From Paraburkholderia sediminicola (GTDB taxonomy: Bacteria > Pseudomonadota > Gammaproteobacteria > Burkholderiales > Burkholderiaceae), in the NCBI RefSeq assembly GCF_902859805.1, contig NZ_CADIKC010000001.1:248001-312000 (forward strand): a stretch of 64,000 nt of DNA. Direction: 5' to 3'. This document shows, piece after piece, positions 1 through 8,246 of this stretch (position 1 is the first letter of the stretch; each line of letters starts with the position of its first letter). Position numbers and translations under genes: made by a program. The notes below the pieces were generated by a model. That model was given only the letters and a program-made list of their open reading frames with translations. It made no database searches and was not told the origin of the DNA.

Positions 1-228
1 AATCACGCAGTGGCCGAGCTGGTTCGGAATCATGCCGCTCTTCGAGCGCTCAAAAAGCGGCGCCTCGAGCATCGACTCCAATTCCTGCAACGCCTTGCTG
101 GCCGCCGATTGCGTCATCGACATCGCGCCGGCGGCTTTGTGCAGCGACTTGTGGTCGTCGAGCGCGATCAGCAATTGCAACTGCTTCATGCGCAGTCTCG
201 ACAGCAGGACGTTCAGGGTGTCTTTCAT
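1..228 (-). CDS. LysR-family transcriptional regulator, N-terminal part (runs off window)
   Basis: The reverse strand is open from an ATG at 228 to the window edge, giving the first 76 residues of a protein that begins MKDTLNVLLSRLRMKQLQLL. Residues about 17-60 form a typical LysR winged helix-turn-helix, with the segment AAGAMSMTQSAASKALQELE as recognition region and LFERS at the wing. It is transcribed away from the keto-deoxyarabonate dehydratase gene, with 183 bases between the two starts. That is the usual layout for a LysR regulator of the neighbouring catabolic gene. A role in controlling sugar-acid catabolism is inferred from position only; the ligand domain lies outside the window. 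Confidence 0.88.
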   Translation of the reverse strand, partial: MKDTLNVLLSRLRMKQLQLLIALDDHKSLHKAAGAMSMTQSAASKALQELESMLEAPLFERSKSGMIPNQLGHCVI

Positions 229-411
229 GAGTTACCGGGCAGTCGCGGGTAAGTCGCGAGATGAGTCGCGACGTGAGTCGCAAAAGCGATCACAAGATGG
301 AAACAATTCAATATACCCGCCAGGCACCCCGCCGTATAGTCAACGACGGAGACATTCAAAGACCCACGCCTCACTACGTCGTCACCTCACCTCGGCACAA
401 CGCACATCACC

Positions 412-1344
412 ATGACCCACACCCACAACCCTGCTCCCATGCGCGGCGTGTTCCCCGTCGCGCCGACCATCTTCGACGAGGCCGGCGGTCTCGACCTCGA
501 AGGCCAGAAACGCTGCATCGATTTCATGATCGACGCGGGCTCCAACGGCCTGTGCATTCTGGCGAACTTCTCAGAGCAGTTCGCGCTATCCGACGACGAG
601 CGCAACACGCTGATGCACGTGGTGCTCGAACACGTTGCGGGCCGCGTGCCGGTGATCGTCACGACCACGCATTTCAGCTCGTACCAGTGCGCTGAACGCA
701 GCCGCAGTGCGCAGGCTGCCGGCGCCGCGATGGTGATGATCATGCCGCCGTATCACGGCGCGACGATCCGCATCGGTGAGCGCGGCATCTATGAGTTCTA
801 TCGCACGGTGTCCGATGCAATCGGGATTCCGATCATGATCCAGGACGCGCCGGTCAGCGGCACGGCGTTATCCGCACCGTTTCTTGCCCGCATGGCGCGT
901 GAACTGCAGAACGTGTCCTACTTCAAGATCGAAGTGCCGCAGGCCGCGAACAAGCTGCGCGAGTTGATCGAGCTGGGCGGCGACGCTGTGGCAGGTCCAT
1001 GGGATGGCGAAGAAGCGATCACGCTGATGGCCGATCTCGATGCGGGCGCAACCGGTTCAATGACCGGCGGCGGCTATGCGGACGGCATCCGTCTGATCGT
1101 CGACGCTTATGCGGCGGGCGACACTGAAGCGGCCGCCGCCCACTATCAGGCATGGCTGCCGCTCATCAACTATGAAAACCGCCAGGGCGGCCTTGCATCG
1201 TGCAAGGCCTTGATGAAAGAAGGCGGTGTGATTCGATCGGACGCAGTGCGCCATCCGTTGCCGCCGATGCATCCGGCCACGCGCGCAGGCCTGCTCAAGG
1301 TCGCACGGCGGCTCGACCCGCTGGTATTGCGCTGGGACGTCTAA
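412..1344 (+). CDS. araD: L-2-keto-3-deoxyarabonate dehydratase (DapA superfamily)
   Basis: This 310-residue DapA-family protein closely resembles, from memory, the Azospirillum brasilense KDA dehydratase of the non-phosphorylative L-arabinose pathway. Shared segments include FMIDAGSNGLCILANFSEQF, MPPYHGAT and GPWDGEEAITL. The enzyme converts L-2-keto-3-deoxyarabonate to alpha-ketoglutarate semialdehyde in the cytoplasm. The Schiff-base lysine is probably Lys172 in SYFKIEVP. The Tyr-Asn motif that many aldolases of the family carry is replaced by IMIQDAP, as in that dehydratase. The upstream arabonate genes and the semialdehyde dehydrogenase are not in the window. Another 2-keto-3-deoxy sugar acid is possible. 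This araD is not the ribulose-phosphate epimerase that shares the symbol. Confidence 0.85.
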   Translation: MTHTHNPAPMRGVFPVAPTIFDEAGGLDLEGQKRCIDFMIDAGSNGLCILANFSEQFALSDDERNTLMHVVLEHVAGRVPVIVTTTHFSSYQCAERSRSAQAAGAAMVMIMPPYHGATIRIGERGIYEFYRTVSDAIGIPIMIQDAPVSGTALSAPFLARMARELQNVSYFKIEVPQAANKLRELIELGGDAVAGPWDGEEAITLMADLDAGATGSMTGGGYADGIRLIVDAYAAGDTEAAAAHYQAWLPLINYENRQGGLASCKALMKEGGVIRSDAVRHPLPPMHPATRAGLLKVARRLDPLVLRWDV

Positions 1345-1532
1345 GGTCGACCCAGACCTGTCGAAAGCCAAGCAACAAGCGCCCGGGCGCAACCCTCGGA
1401 CGCAAACCCCCGGTCCTGCAGCCATATACGCGGCAATATGCGCGGCGGATGCAGCACACGGGGGGAAAACCACATATAAGGTCGGAAGGAAATTGAGTAA
1501 CATAGGCCCGCAAGCTCACCACACCACTTTCC

Positions 1533-2102
1533 ATGACCGCCGATCCTCGAGAACTGACGCCGGAAACCCTCGCCGAGTTGCTCGAACGCATTGCCAAAGA
1601 GGATGCTTCGGCACTGCGCGAGCTATATGATCTCGCCGCCCCGAAACTGTTTGGCCTTGCGCTCCGTATATTGAGCAAGCACGAGTGGGCCGAAGAAGTC
1701 TTGCAGGACAGCTTCGTCAACATCTGGCGCTTTGCAGGCGACTACCGGAGGGCGCTCTCCGCCCCCATGACGTGGATGTCGGCAATCGTCCGGAACCGTG
1801 CTCTCGATCACCTGCGGCGGGTCAACAAGCAGGAAACAGAATGGAGCGATGCGTTGGACGATCTTGTGGCAACCGGCGATCCGGATCCCGAAGCACTGAC
1901 CGCAGTCAGCCTGCAGGCGCGTCTGCTGGCCGGCTGCATGCAGCAGCTGGAACCGGCGCAGCGTCAGGCGGTTGCTCTCGCCTACCTGCGTGACCAGAGC
2001 CACAGCGAGATCGCTGAAGCGCTGACGGTGCCGCTCGGCACCATCAAATCCTGGATCCGGCGCGGCCTTGCCAAGCTGAAGACCTGTCTGGGAGGCGAGT
2101 GA
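1533..2102 (+). CDS. ECF-type RNA polymerase sigma factor
   Basis: This 189-residue protein has sigma region 2 at about residues 25-95, with LFGLALRIL and MTWMSAIVRNRALDHLRR, and region 4 at about 125-185, with LAYLRDQSHSEIAEAL and GTIKSWIRRGLAKLK. There is no region 3, as expected for an extracytoplasmic function sigma factor. Its stop codon overlaps the start of the anti-sigma gene (TGATG), so the two are translationally coupled. The RskA-like partner places it in the SigK-like group. The inducing signal cannot be read from the sequence. Such factors usually transcribe their own operon, but I could not pick a confident promoter in the 188-base upstream gap. Confidence 0.93.
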   Translation: MTADPRELTPETLAELLERIAKEDASALRELYDLAAPKLFGLALRILSKHEWAEEVLQDSFVNIWRFAGDYRRALSAPMTWMSAIVRNRALDHLRRVNKQETEWSDALDDLVATGDPDPEALTAVSLQARLLAGCMQQLEPAQRQAVALAYLRDQSHSEIAEALTVPLGTIKSWIRRGLAKLKTCLGGE

Positions 2103-2884
2103 TGAATCTCCATCGCTATCCTCAACTGGTCGATATGCTGGCCGCCGAGTATGTGCTCGGCACGCTGCGTGGCGGCGCCCGGCGACGCTTCCAACTTTAC
2201 GCGGATCACGATGTGGTGATTCGCCGGGCCGTCGACGAATGGCAGCGGCGCATCTCCCCGCTGGCCGAACTCGCGGAGCCGCGTATGCCGCCGGCCGCCG
2301 TCTGGGATGCCATCGAGCGGCGGCTCGGTTTGACGTCGGCGCGTGAGGCGGCACGACCGCGCACCGTGGTTGAAAAACCTGCGCGGCCGTCCGGCAGCAT
2401 CTTCGAAAACCTCGCGTTCTGGCGCGGCTGGGCGATCGGCGTGACAGGGTTCGCCGCAGTCGCCCTCGTGGTTGCTGTGCGCTCGCTGTTGCCTTCCGGC
2501 GTAACGCCATCCACGGCACCGACCGTCGCGCAGCAGCCGGAAGCGGCCGTCTCGCATGTCGCGGTGCTGAATGACAAAGACTCGCATCCGGTCATGCTGG
2601 TCGCGTGGGACGAAGCCCGCTCAACCATGACGCTGCATCCGCTCGGCAAGGTGGACTTGCCGGCCGGCCGGGCGATGGAGTTGTGGGGCATTCCGGCCAG
2701 CGGCCATCCGGTGTCGCTCGGCTTGCTGCCGGACAGCGCCAGCGGCAAGGTCACGGCCGGTCAGCAGAAGCCGGAAAGCTACGCGGCGCTGGCGGTCTCG
2801 ATCGAAGCGCCGGGCGGCTCGCCCGATCACAATGCGCCTACGGGTCCGGTGGTGTTCAGCGGCAAGCTGCTGCCGGTGTCCTGA
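2102..2884 (+). CDS. Anti-sigma factor, RskA type (membrane-anchored)
   Basis: The protein has 260 residues. The N-terminal 95 or so (LAAEYVLGTLRGGARRRFQL, a zinc-less anti-sigma-like helical segment) should bind the sigma factor in the cytoplasm. One membrane helix follows at about 102-124 (GWAIGVTGFAAVALVVAV). The periplasmic RskA domain contains the characteristic AMELWGIP segment. The ATG at 2102 overlaps the sigma stop codon and has GGGAGG six bases upstream. An in-frame GTG at 2099 is less likely. It should hold the sigma factor inactive until proteolysis or a conformational signal releases it. The next gene starts 14 bases downstream, so the three probably form one operon. Confidence 0.9.
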   Translation: MNLHRYPQLVDMLAAEYVLGTLRGGARRRFQLYADHDVVIRRAVDEWQRRISPLAELAEPRMPPAAVWDAIERRLGLTSAREAARPRTVVEKPARPSGSIFENLAFWRGWAIGVTGFAAVALVVAVRSLLPSGVTPSTAPTVAQQPEAAVSHVAVLNDKDSHPVMLVAWDEARSTMTLHPLGKVDLPAGRAMELWGIPASGHPVSLGLLPDSASGKVTAGQQKPESYAALAVSIEAPGGSPDHNAPTGPVVFSGKLLPVS

Positions 2885-2898
2885 TCTACCGTCGCCCT

Positions 2899-4200
2899 AT
2901 GCAAAGCTTTTACGAAGCCACCATCACCCGCGCTGCCGGGCACTCGTCCGCTTACGCGCCGCTAACCGGCCGGCGCAGCGTCAACGTCTGCATCATGGGC
3001 GGCGGCCTCGCGGGTTTGTCCACGGCGTTGGGACTTGCCGAGCGGGGCGTCACCGACGTCGCCGTGCTCGAAGCCGAGCAGGTGGGCTTCGGCGCCTCCG
3101 GCCGCAACGGTGGCTTCGTGTTCGGCGGCTACAGCCTCGATTGCGCGGATCTGCTCAAAACCCTCGGGCCAGTTCGCGCGCGCGAACTCTATGCGCTGAC
3201 AACCGACGCCGTCGATCTGATGAGGCAGCGTATCCAGTGCTACCGCATCGATTGCGATGTGACGGATGCCGGCGTGATCCTCGCTAACTGGTTCGACGAA
3301 CCGGCAAGGCTCGACACGCAGCGGCGTTTGATGCGCGATTCGTTCGGTGTCGAGTGGGAACCCGTGGCGCCCGCGGAGCTTGCTTCACAATTGAAGACGA
3401 ACCGTTATCACGGCGGCCTGTTCGAGCGCAACGCGTTCCACTTTCATCCGCTGAAATATGTGCTCGGCGTAGCGGGTGCCGCGGCTAATGCGGGCGTGCA
3501 GATTCACGAGAAGTCGCCCGTTGTGCGCCTGGAGCGCGACGGTGCCGGCTTCGTGGTGCATACGCCGCAGGGCGCGCTCGAAGCACGCCACGTAGTGATG
3601 GCCGGCGGCGGCTATGCGCGCAACGTCTATGCACAGGTCGAACGCGCGGTGCTGCCGGTCGCGACTTACGTGATGGCCACCGAACCGCTCGGCGCCCGCC
3701 TGAAAGACGCGATGGACACTCGCGCCGCCGTCTACGACACCCGCTTCGCCTTCGACTATTACCGTCCGCTGCCCGACACACGCATCCTGTGGGGTGGCCG
3801 CATCTCGGTACGCGACCGCGCGCCCGACGACATCGCGCGGCTCTTGCGGCGTGATCTGTTAAAGGTCTATCCACAGTTGCACGACGTGCGTATCGAGCAC
3901 GCCTGGGGTGGCCTGATGAGCTACGCGCGGCACAAGATGCCGCAAATCGGCCGCAACACGGACGGCGTCTGGTACGCGGTCGGCTTCGGCGGCCACGGCA
4001 TGGCGCCCACCACCGTCTCGGGCGAATTGCTGGCGGCGGCCATCTCCGGCGAACGGCCGGTGCCCGAGGCATTCGCGGCTTTCGGCCTGACGCGCACCTA
4101 CGGCGCGCTCGGTCTCGCGGCCGCGCAACTCACCTACACCGCCATGCAGACGCGCGACGCCCTCGCCGCCCGGCGCCCTTCGGCCCGGCCGGCGCCGTGA
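2899..4200 (+). CDS. FAD-dependent oxidoreductase, DAO family (gamma-glutamylputrescine oxidase-like)
   Basis: This 433-residue DAO-fold flavoenzyme has an N-terminal dinucleotide-binding motif at about residues 30-55 (VCIMGGGLAGLSTALGLAER), then VGFGASGRNGGFVFGG, typical of PuuB/OrdL enzymes. The C-terminal FAD contact is GVWYAVGFGGHGMAPTT. Family members oxidise secondary amines such as gamma-glutamylputrescine with release of peroxide. The open frame extends upstream to 2605 inside the anti-sigma gene, but the ATG at 2899 leaves only the short leader typical of this group. It sits 14 bases after the anti-sigma gene and is probably transcribed with it, which may tie amine or redox stress to the sigma factor. 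The substrate is inferred, not shown. Confidence 0.85.
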   Translation: MQSFYEATITRAAGHSSAYAPLTGRRSVNVCIMGGGLAGLSTALGLAERGVTDVAVLEAEQVGFGASGRNGGFVFGGYSLDCADLLKTLGPVRARELYALTTDAVDLMRQRIQCYRIDCDVTDAGVILANWFDEPARLDTQRRLMRDSFGVEWEPVAPAELASQLKTNRYHGGLFERNAFHFHPLKYVLGVAGAAANAGVQIHEKSPVVRLERDGAGFVVHTPQGALEARHVVMAGGGYARNVYAQVERAVLPVATYVMATEPLGARLKDAMDTRAAVYDTRFAFDYYRPLPDTRILWGGRISVRDRAPDDIARLLRRDLLKVYPQLHDVRIEHAWGGLMSYARHKMPQIGRNTDGVWYAVGFGGHGMAPTTVSGELLAAAISGERPVPEAFAAFGLTRTYGALGLAAAQLTYTAMQTRDALAARRPSARPAP

Positions 4201-4318
4201 CGCTGCCCGGTACGCGACCGGACTGCCGGCTCAATACGCCGCCGCTTATGCCCGAGACCCGCTCCAGAGGCTGGTTTCAGCGTGCTAGAATGCGCCGTCA
4301 TCGCCGCTCGAATACACA

Positions 4319-4999
4319 ATGAAAAAGGGAAGCAAGGCCGCCGAGCCTGATACCAACGGCATCGCGTCCGACACCCGACGCAAGTACGATCCCGAACAGA
4401 CGAAGCGCAACATCCTCGACGTCGCGACGCAGGAGTTCTCCGCGATGGGATTGACAGGCGCACGCGTCGACGCGATCGCGGAGCGCACGAACACCACCAA
4501 GCGCATGCTGTACTACTACTTCGGCAGCAAGGAAGGGTTGTACCAGGCCGTGCTGGAAAAAGTGTACGGCGACATTCGCGCGCTCGAACAGGATCTGCAC
4601 GTCAGCGAACTCGATCCGATCGAGGGCATGCGCGCGCTGGTCGAGTTTACATTCGACTATCACGACCGCCAGCGCGACTTCGTCCGCCTCGTGACGATCG
4701 AGAACATTCACGGCGCGAAGTACGTCGAGCAGGTGAAGAGCTTCAAAGGCCGCAACGTCACCGTCATTCATACGATCGAAGATCTGCTCTCGCGCGGCAT
4801 CGCGGCGGGAGTGTTCCGCAGCGACGTCGATGCGATCGACCTGCATCTGATGATCAGCTCGTTGTGCTTTCATCGCGTCGGCAATCGCCATACCTTCGGT
4901 ACGGCATTCGGCCGTGATCCGTCGCACCCGCGCCTGCGCGCGCGTCATCGCGCGATGATCGTCGACGCCGTGCTGCGTTTCGTGCGCAAGGAAGACTGA
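4319..4999 (+). CDS. TetR-family transcriptional regulator, probable controller of the quinate/shikimate genes
   Basis: The 226-residue protein has a TetR DNA-binding domain at about residues 25-75: ILDVATQEFSAMGLTGARVD, IAERTNTTKRMLYYYFGSKE and GLYQAVL. The C-terminal effector domain includes FDYHDRQRDFVRLVTIENIH. It is convergent with the MFS transporter gene of the quinate/shikimate cluster, and the two share a bidirectional terminator. No other regulator is nearby, so control of the divergent aroQ/quiC promoter region is the simplest inference. A palindrome over that promoter (8057-8072) is a plausible operator. The ligand, perhaps dehydroshikimate or protocatechuate, is unknown. Confidence 0.9.
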   Translation: MKKGSKAAEPDTNGIASDTRRKYDPEQTKRNILDVATQEFSAMGLTGARVDAIAERTNTTKRMLYYYFGSKEGLYQAVLEKVYGDIRALEQDLHVSELDPIEGMRALVEFTFDYHDRQRDFVRLVTIENIHGAKYVEQVKSFKGRNVTVIHTIEDLLSRGIAAGVFRSDVDAIDLHLMISSLCFHRVGNRHTFGTAFGRDPSHPRLRARHRAMIVDAVLRFVRKED

Positions 5000-5014
5000 G
5001 GCAAGCCTGAAACG

Positions 5015-5055
5015 AAAAAGCGGGACCTGGCTAATGCCAGGTCCCGCTTTTTTTT
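5015..5055. terminator. Bidirectional rho-independent terminator between tetR and the MFS gene
   Basis: A GC-rich stem GCGGGACCTGG / CCAGGTCCCGC with a six-base loop (CTAATG) is flanked by an A run on the left and a T run on the right. It therefore works for both converging transcripts. Confidence 0.95.
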
Positions 5056-5089
5056 GCTCAATGAAAGCCGTTCGAACGATACGTGCCGG

Positions 5090-6460
5090 TCAATCCACCA
5101 GCACGATCCGCTTGATATCGCCGACGATAAAGATGTACGACAGCGCGCCGATCAACGCGATTGCGCCGATGAACACCAGCGCACCGACAAACGAGCCGGT
5201 TGCGGCGACGATGAAACCCACCACCAGCGGCGTGACGATGCCGGCCAGATTGGCGGCAAAGTTGAAGATGCCGCCGGTCACGCCGAGCAGTCCATCCGGC
5301 GCAATGTCCGACACCAGCGTCCAGCCCAGTGCCGCCATCCCCTGCGCGAAAAACGCCACCGACAGAATCGCGATCACCGCCACGTTGCTCTCGACATAGT
5401 TAGCGAGAATGATCGTCGACGCGAGCAGCAAACCGGCGATGATCGGCAGCTTGCGCGCCACGTTCGGCGACTTGCCGCGCCGCAGCAGCCAGTCGGAGAA
5501 AATACCGCCGAACATCACGCCAATCGACGCGGCAATGAAAGGCATGATCGCGAAGAAGCCGATCTTCAGCCATGCCATGTGACGCTCGGTGGCGAGATAC
5601 GTCGGAAACCAGGTGAGGAAGAACACGAGCGTCGAGTTACCGGCGAACTGGCCAAGACAGATGCCGGCCAATTGACGATGCTTGAGCAGGCGTCCGATGG
5701 TGCGCCATTCGAAGCCACTCTTCTCCGATGCAGCCGGTGCGCCGGAAACACCAGCGTCCTTCTTGCTGTGCGTGAGACCGCCGCCTGCTTCGATATAGTC
5801 GAGTTCCGCCTGATTGACGGACGGATGATCGTGCGGCTCGCGATAGAACAACCACCAGATCACACCGAACACGAGACCCACGCCGCCCACCACGTAGAAC
5901 AGCGAACGCCAGCCGAACGCGCCCATCAACATGAACAGGAACGGGCTGAAAAACGCGAGGCCGATATATTCGCCGACCGTGTAGGTGCCGGTCGCCATCG
6001 CGCGCTCGCTCTGCGGAAACCATGTGGCCACCACGCGGCTATTGGTCGGAAAACACGGCGCTTCCGACACGCCGAGACCGAGCCGGAACACGAACAAAGC
6101 GCCGATACCATGCACGAGCCCTTGCGCGAGGGTGCACAGCGACCAGAACGTCATCGACAGGAAATACGTGAGCTTGCTGCCGAAACGGTCGAGAAAGAGA
6201 CCGCCCGGAATCTGCGAGGCCACATAGCTCCACGAGAACACGGAGAACAGCAAGCCCATGAGCGCGGCGTTGATGCCAAGTTCCTTGGTCAGTTGCGGCG
6301 CCGCGATGCCGAGCACCGTGCGGTCCAGATAGTTGATCATCGTGCCGACCGCCAGCAGCGAGAGAATCTGATAGCGGGCTTTCGAGCGGCGCGCGGTGCT
6401 TACCGTGGCAGCCGTTTGGCGGGTTGCCTCGGCGGGCGTGGAGTGGATGGGTTGTGGCAT
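5090..6460 (-). CDS. MFS transporter, anion:cation symporter family (probable quinate/shikimate importer)
   Basis: This 456-residue membrane protein has the twelve-helix pattern of the major facilitator superfamily. The first helix carries MINYLDRTVLGIAAPQL, typical of the ACS (glucarate/galactonate/phthalate) branch. The loop motif GGLFLDRFGSKLTYF is the MFS signature between helices 2 and 3. About 40 polar residues precede helix 1, and a long charged loop lies between helices 6 and 7. The gene is first downstream of aroE in the aroQ-aroE-MFS operon (46-base gap), and GAGGAGACAG lies ahead of its ATG. Uptake of quinate or shikimate by proton symport across the inner membrane is inferred from the operon; other hydroaromatic or aromatic acids are possible. 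Confidence 0.87.
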   Translation of the reverse strand: MPQPIHSTPAEATRQTAATVSTARRSKARYQILSLLAVGTMINYLDRTVLGIAAPQLTKELGINAALMGLLFSVFSWSYVASQIPGGLFLDRFGSKLTYFLSMTFWSLCTLAQGLVHGIGALFVFRLGLGVSEAPCFPTNSRVVATWFPQSERAMATGTYTVGEYIGLAFFSPFLFMLMGAFGWRSLFYVVGGVGLVFGVIWWLFYREPHDHPSVNQAELDYIEAGGGLTHSKKDAGVSGAPAASEKSGFEWRTIGRLLKHRQLAGICLGQFAGNSTLVFFLTWFPTYLATERHMAWLKIGFFAIMPFIAASIGVMFGGIFSDWLLRRGKSPNVARKLPIIAGLLLASTIILANYVESNVAVIAILSVAFFAQGMAALGWTLVSDIAPDGLLGVTGGIFNFAANLAGIVTPLVVGFIVAATGSFVGALVFIGAIALIGALSYIFIVGDIKRIVLVD

Positions 6461-6506
6461 GGCGTCTCTGTCTCCTCGGTCGGGTTACGTACCGGATATG
6501 TATGGC

Positions 6507-7472
6507 TTATGTGTTACTGGCCTGGCGTTGCAACAAGGACTGGAAATGCGTGTACACGCGCTCGGCGTCGGGTTCCAGGCCCGTGAAGATGCGCACCGCG
6601 TCGACCGCCTGATATACCGCCATCCCGCCGCCGCTCAGCGTGCGGCAGCCGAGTTCTTCGGCGGCCTGCAGCAGCGCGGTGCGGATCGGGAAATAGACGA
6701 TGTCCGCTACCCACAAATCGCGATGCAGCAATTCGACCGGCAACGGCAAGCCCGGTAATTTCGCCATGCCGGTGGGTGTCGCGTGAATCAGGCCGTTAGC
6801 GGCAGCGAGCGATTCGGCGAGCGAGCTGCCGCCACTGACGGTGGCGGCGGGGAAACGCTTCTGCAACTCCGCGGCGAGCGATGCGGCCCGTTCGGCATCC
6901 ACGTCGAATAGCGTGAGCGTTTGCGCGCCCATGGTCAGCGCGGCATGCGCGACCGCTGCGCCCGCACCACCCGCGCCAAGTTGTACGACGCGTTCCAGCG
7001 ATACGTCCGGCAGGCCGCGTTGAAACGCACGCGCGAAACCGGACCAATCGGTGTTGTGGCCGATACGCTTGCCGTTCTTGAACAGAACCGTATTGACCGC
7101 GCCGAGTGCGCGCGCGTCGTCGGAGAGTTCGTCGAGCAGCGGAATGACGGCCTGCTTGCAGGGGTACGTAATGTTCAGCCCGTTGTAGCCCATGCGTTCG
7201 GCTGAAACGAGCAAATCGGAGAGCGCCGTGGTGTCCAGCTTCAACGCTTCCAGATCGACGCGCCGGTACACATAGTGCAGACCGAGTTTGCTGCCCTCTT
7301 CCTCATGCATCGCCGGGCTAAGCGATCCGCCGATGCCCGAACCGATCAGGCCGACGAGAAACGACTGCGGGCTCGCCTGAGCGTTTGTCTGTGTGTTCGC
7401 TTGTGCGTTCGCTTGTGCGTTCGCTTGTGCGTTCGCTTGTGCGTTCGCTTGTGGGTTCGCTTGTGGGTTCAT
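6507..7472 (-). CDS. aroE: Shikimate (quinate/shikimate) 5-dehydrogenase with repetitive N-terminal tail
   Basis: The AroE-like enzyme (321 residues) reduces 3-dehydroshikimate or, in the catabolic direction here, oxidises shikimate/quinate in the cytoplasm. The core starts near residue 38 ([20 protein letters not shown], substrate-binding SxS variant SLSPAMH). Family motifs follow: GLNITYPCK with the catalytic Lys, [14 protein letters not shown] and the nucleotide-binding [14 protein letters not shown]. Residues 1-37 are an odd low-complexity PQANAQAN tail encoded by 12-bp tandem repeats. The start is supported by an ATGA overlap with the aroQ stop codon. Clustering with dehydroquinase and dehydroshikimate dehydratase marks it as a catabolic paralogue rather than the biosynthetic aroE. 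Confidence 0.9.
   Translation of the reverse strand: MNPQANPQANAQANAQANAQANAQANTQTNAQASPQSFLVGLIGSGIGGSLSPAMHEEEGSKLGLHYVYRRVDLEALKLDTTALSDLLVSAERMGYNGLNITYPCKQAVIPLLDELSDDARALGAVNTVLFKNGKRIGHNTDWSGFARAFQRGLPDVSLERVVQLGAGGAGAAVAHAALTMGAQTLTLFDVDAERAASLAAELQKRFPAATVSGGSSLAESLAAANGLIHATPTGMAKLPGLPLPVELLHRDLWVADIVYFPIRTALLQAAEELGCRTLSGGGMAVYQAVDAVRIFTGLEPDAERVYTHFQSLLQRQASNT
7381..7472 (-). repeat. 12-bp tandem repeats inside the 5' end of the aroE paralogue
   Basis: The unit GCGTTCGCTTGT (plus-strand reading) is repeated exactly four times at 7405-7452. One-base or few-base variants occupy 7381-7404 and 7453-7472. The unit is a multiple of three, so copy-number change alters only the length of the Gln-Ala-Asn-Ala tail and keeps the frame. 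Confidence 0.97.
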
Positions 7473-7924
7473 TTGGCCGCCCTATTCTTAAGGATGACCG
7501 CCATCCGCTCCAGAGCTAGCACATAGCCTTGCGTGCCGCAGCCAACGATGATCGCCTCGGCCACTGCCGACACGTACGAGTGGTGCCGGAACGCTTCGCG
7601 GCGATGCACGTTTGAAATATGCACTTCGATGACGGGCTTTTCGATCGCAGAAAGCGCGTCGGCAATCGCCACCGAGGTATGCGTGTAAGCCGCCGGATTG
7701 ATCACGATGCCGTCGACCTTGCTGCGCGCCGCATGCAGCCACTCGATGAGTTGGTGTTCCGCATTCGATTGGCAGAAGTCGACCGACAGATCCAGTCGCT
7801 CGCCCGCGTCGCGGCAGAGCCGCGCGACGTCGTCGAGCGTTTCCGAACCATAGATGGCCGGCTCACGCGTGCCGAGCAGGTTGAGATTCGGTCCGTTGAG
7901 GACCAGCACTGATGCAAAACTCAT
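7469..7924 (-). CDS. aroQ: 3-dehydroquinate dehydratase, type II
   Basis: A 151-residue protein of normal type II dehydroquinase length. It interconverts 3-dehydroquinate and 3-dehydroshikimate in the cytoplasm as a dodecamer in this family. Visible motifs are [21 protein letters not shown], with the flexible lid holding the catalytic Arg and Tyr25, then [27 protein letters not shown] and [17 protein letters not shown]. The ATG at 7924 has AGGAG nine bases upstream; an in-frame GTG at 7933 is less likely. It is the first gene of a leftward operon and overlaps aroE by four bases. Its neighbours show a catabolic rather than biosynthetic role. Confidence 0.96.
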   Translation of the reverse strand: MSFASVLVLNGPNLNLLGTREPAIYGSETLDDVARLCRDAGERLDLSVDFCQSNAEHQLIEWLHAARSKVDGIVINPAAYTHTSVAIADALSAIEKPVIEVHISNVHRREAFRHHSYVSAVAEAIIVGCGTQGYVLALERMAVILKNRAAK

Positions 7925-8042
7925 GACGACCACTCCTGCAAAAGGTGAGGCATAAAGCGGGCCACAGCATGCGCCGCGGCTCTACAACGTAAGCGCAGTG
8001 TGCGCGCATTGCCCGCGATCGTCATTCGGGGTTTATACGAAT

Positions 8043-8072
8043 TTGTACCATCTAGTTAGTTTGTATAGACTA
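8043..8072 (+). promoter_or_regulatory. Predicted sigma-70 promoter of quiC with overlapping palindrome (candidate TetR operator)
   Basis: In the 322-base divergent gap between aroQ and quiC, TTGTAC (8043-8048) and TAGACT (8066-8071) are separated by exactly 17 bases and read towards quiC. An imperfect 16-base palindrome, TAGTTTGTATAGACTA (8057-8072), overlaps the -10 box, where a repressor would block the polymerase. The rest of the gap shows no gene. Both elements are visual predictions. Confidence 0.5.
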
Positions 8073-8246
8073 TCGGGAAATTCCGCTAGTATGGGTATTT
8101 CTGACGTGCGCCATGCTGGTTGACGGTAACCAGCTAGACCATTTTGCGCATTGCAGCATAGCGGACCGCAAGACACGCGGACACCGCACAGCGGCCGCTT
8201 CGCGCCGCCCCAATAGTCGTTTCATTGTTTTTTGCAGGAGCCGTTC

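Noticed and set aside
2605-2898. Upstream extension of the FAD oxidoreductase frame
   Set aside because: It overlaps the anti-sigma gene in another frame and its translation is not part of the DAO fold; the ATG at 2899 fits the family.
5054-6586. 510-codon open frame on the plus strand
   Set aside because: It lies antisense to the MFS transporter gene, has no family motif and arises from the high-GC third positions of that gene.
7381-7472. CRISPR-like short repeat array
   Set aside because: Units are 12 bases, contiguous without spacers and lie inside a coding sequence.
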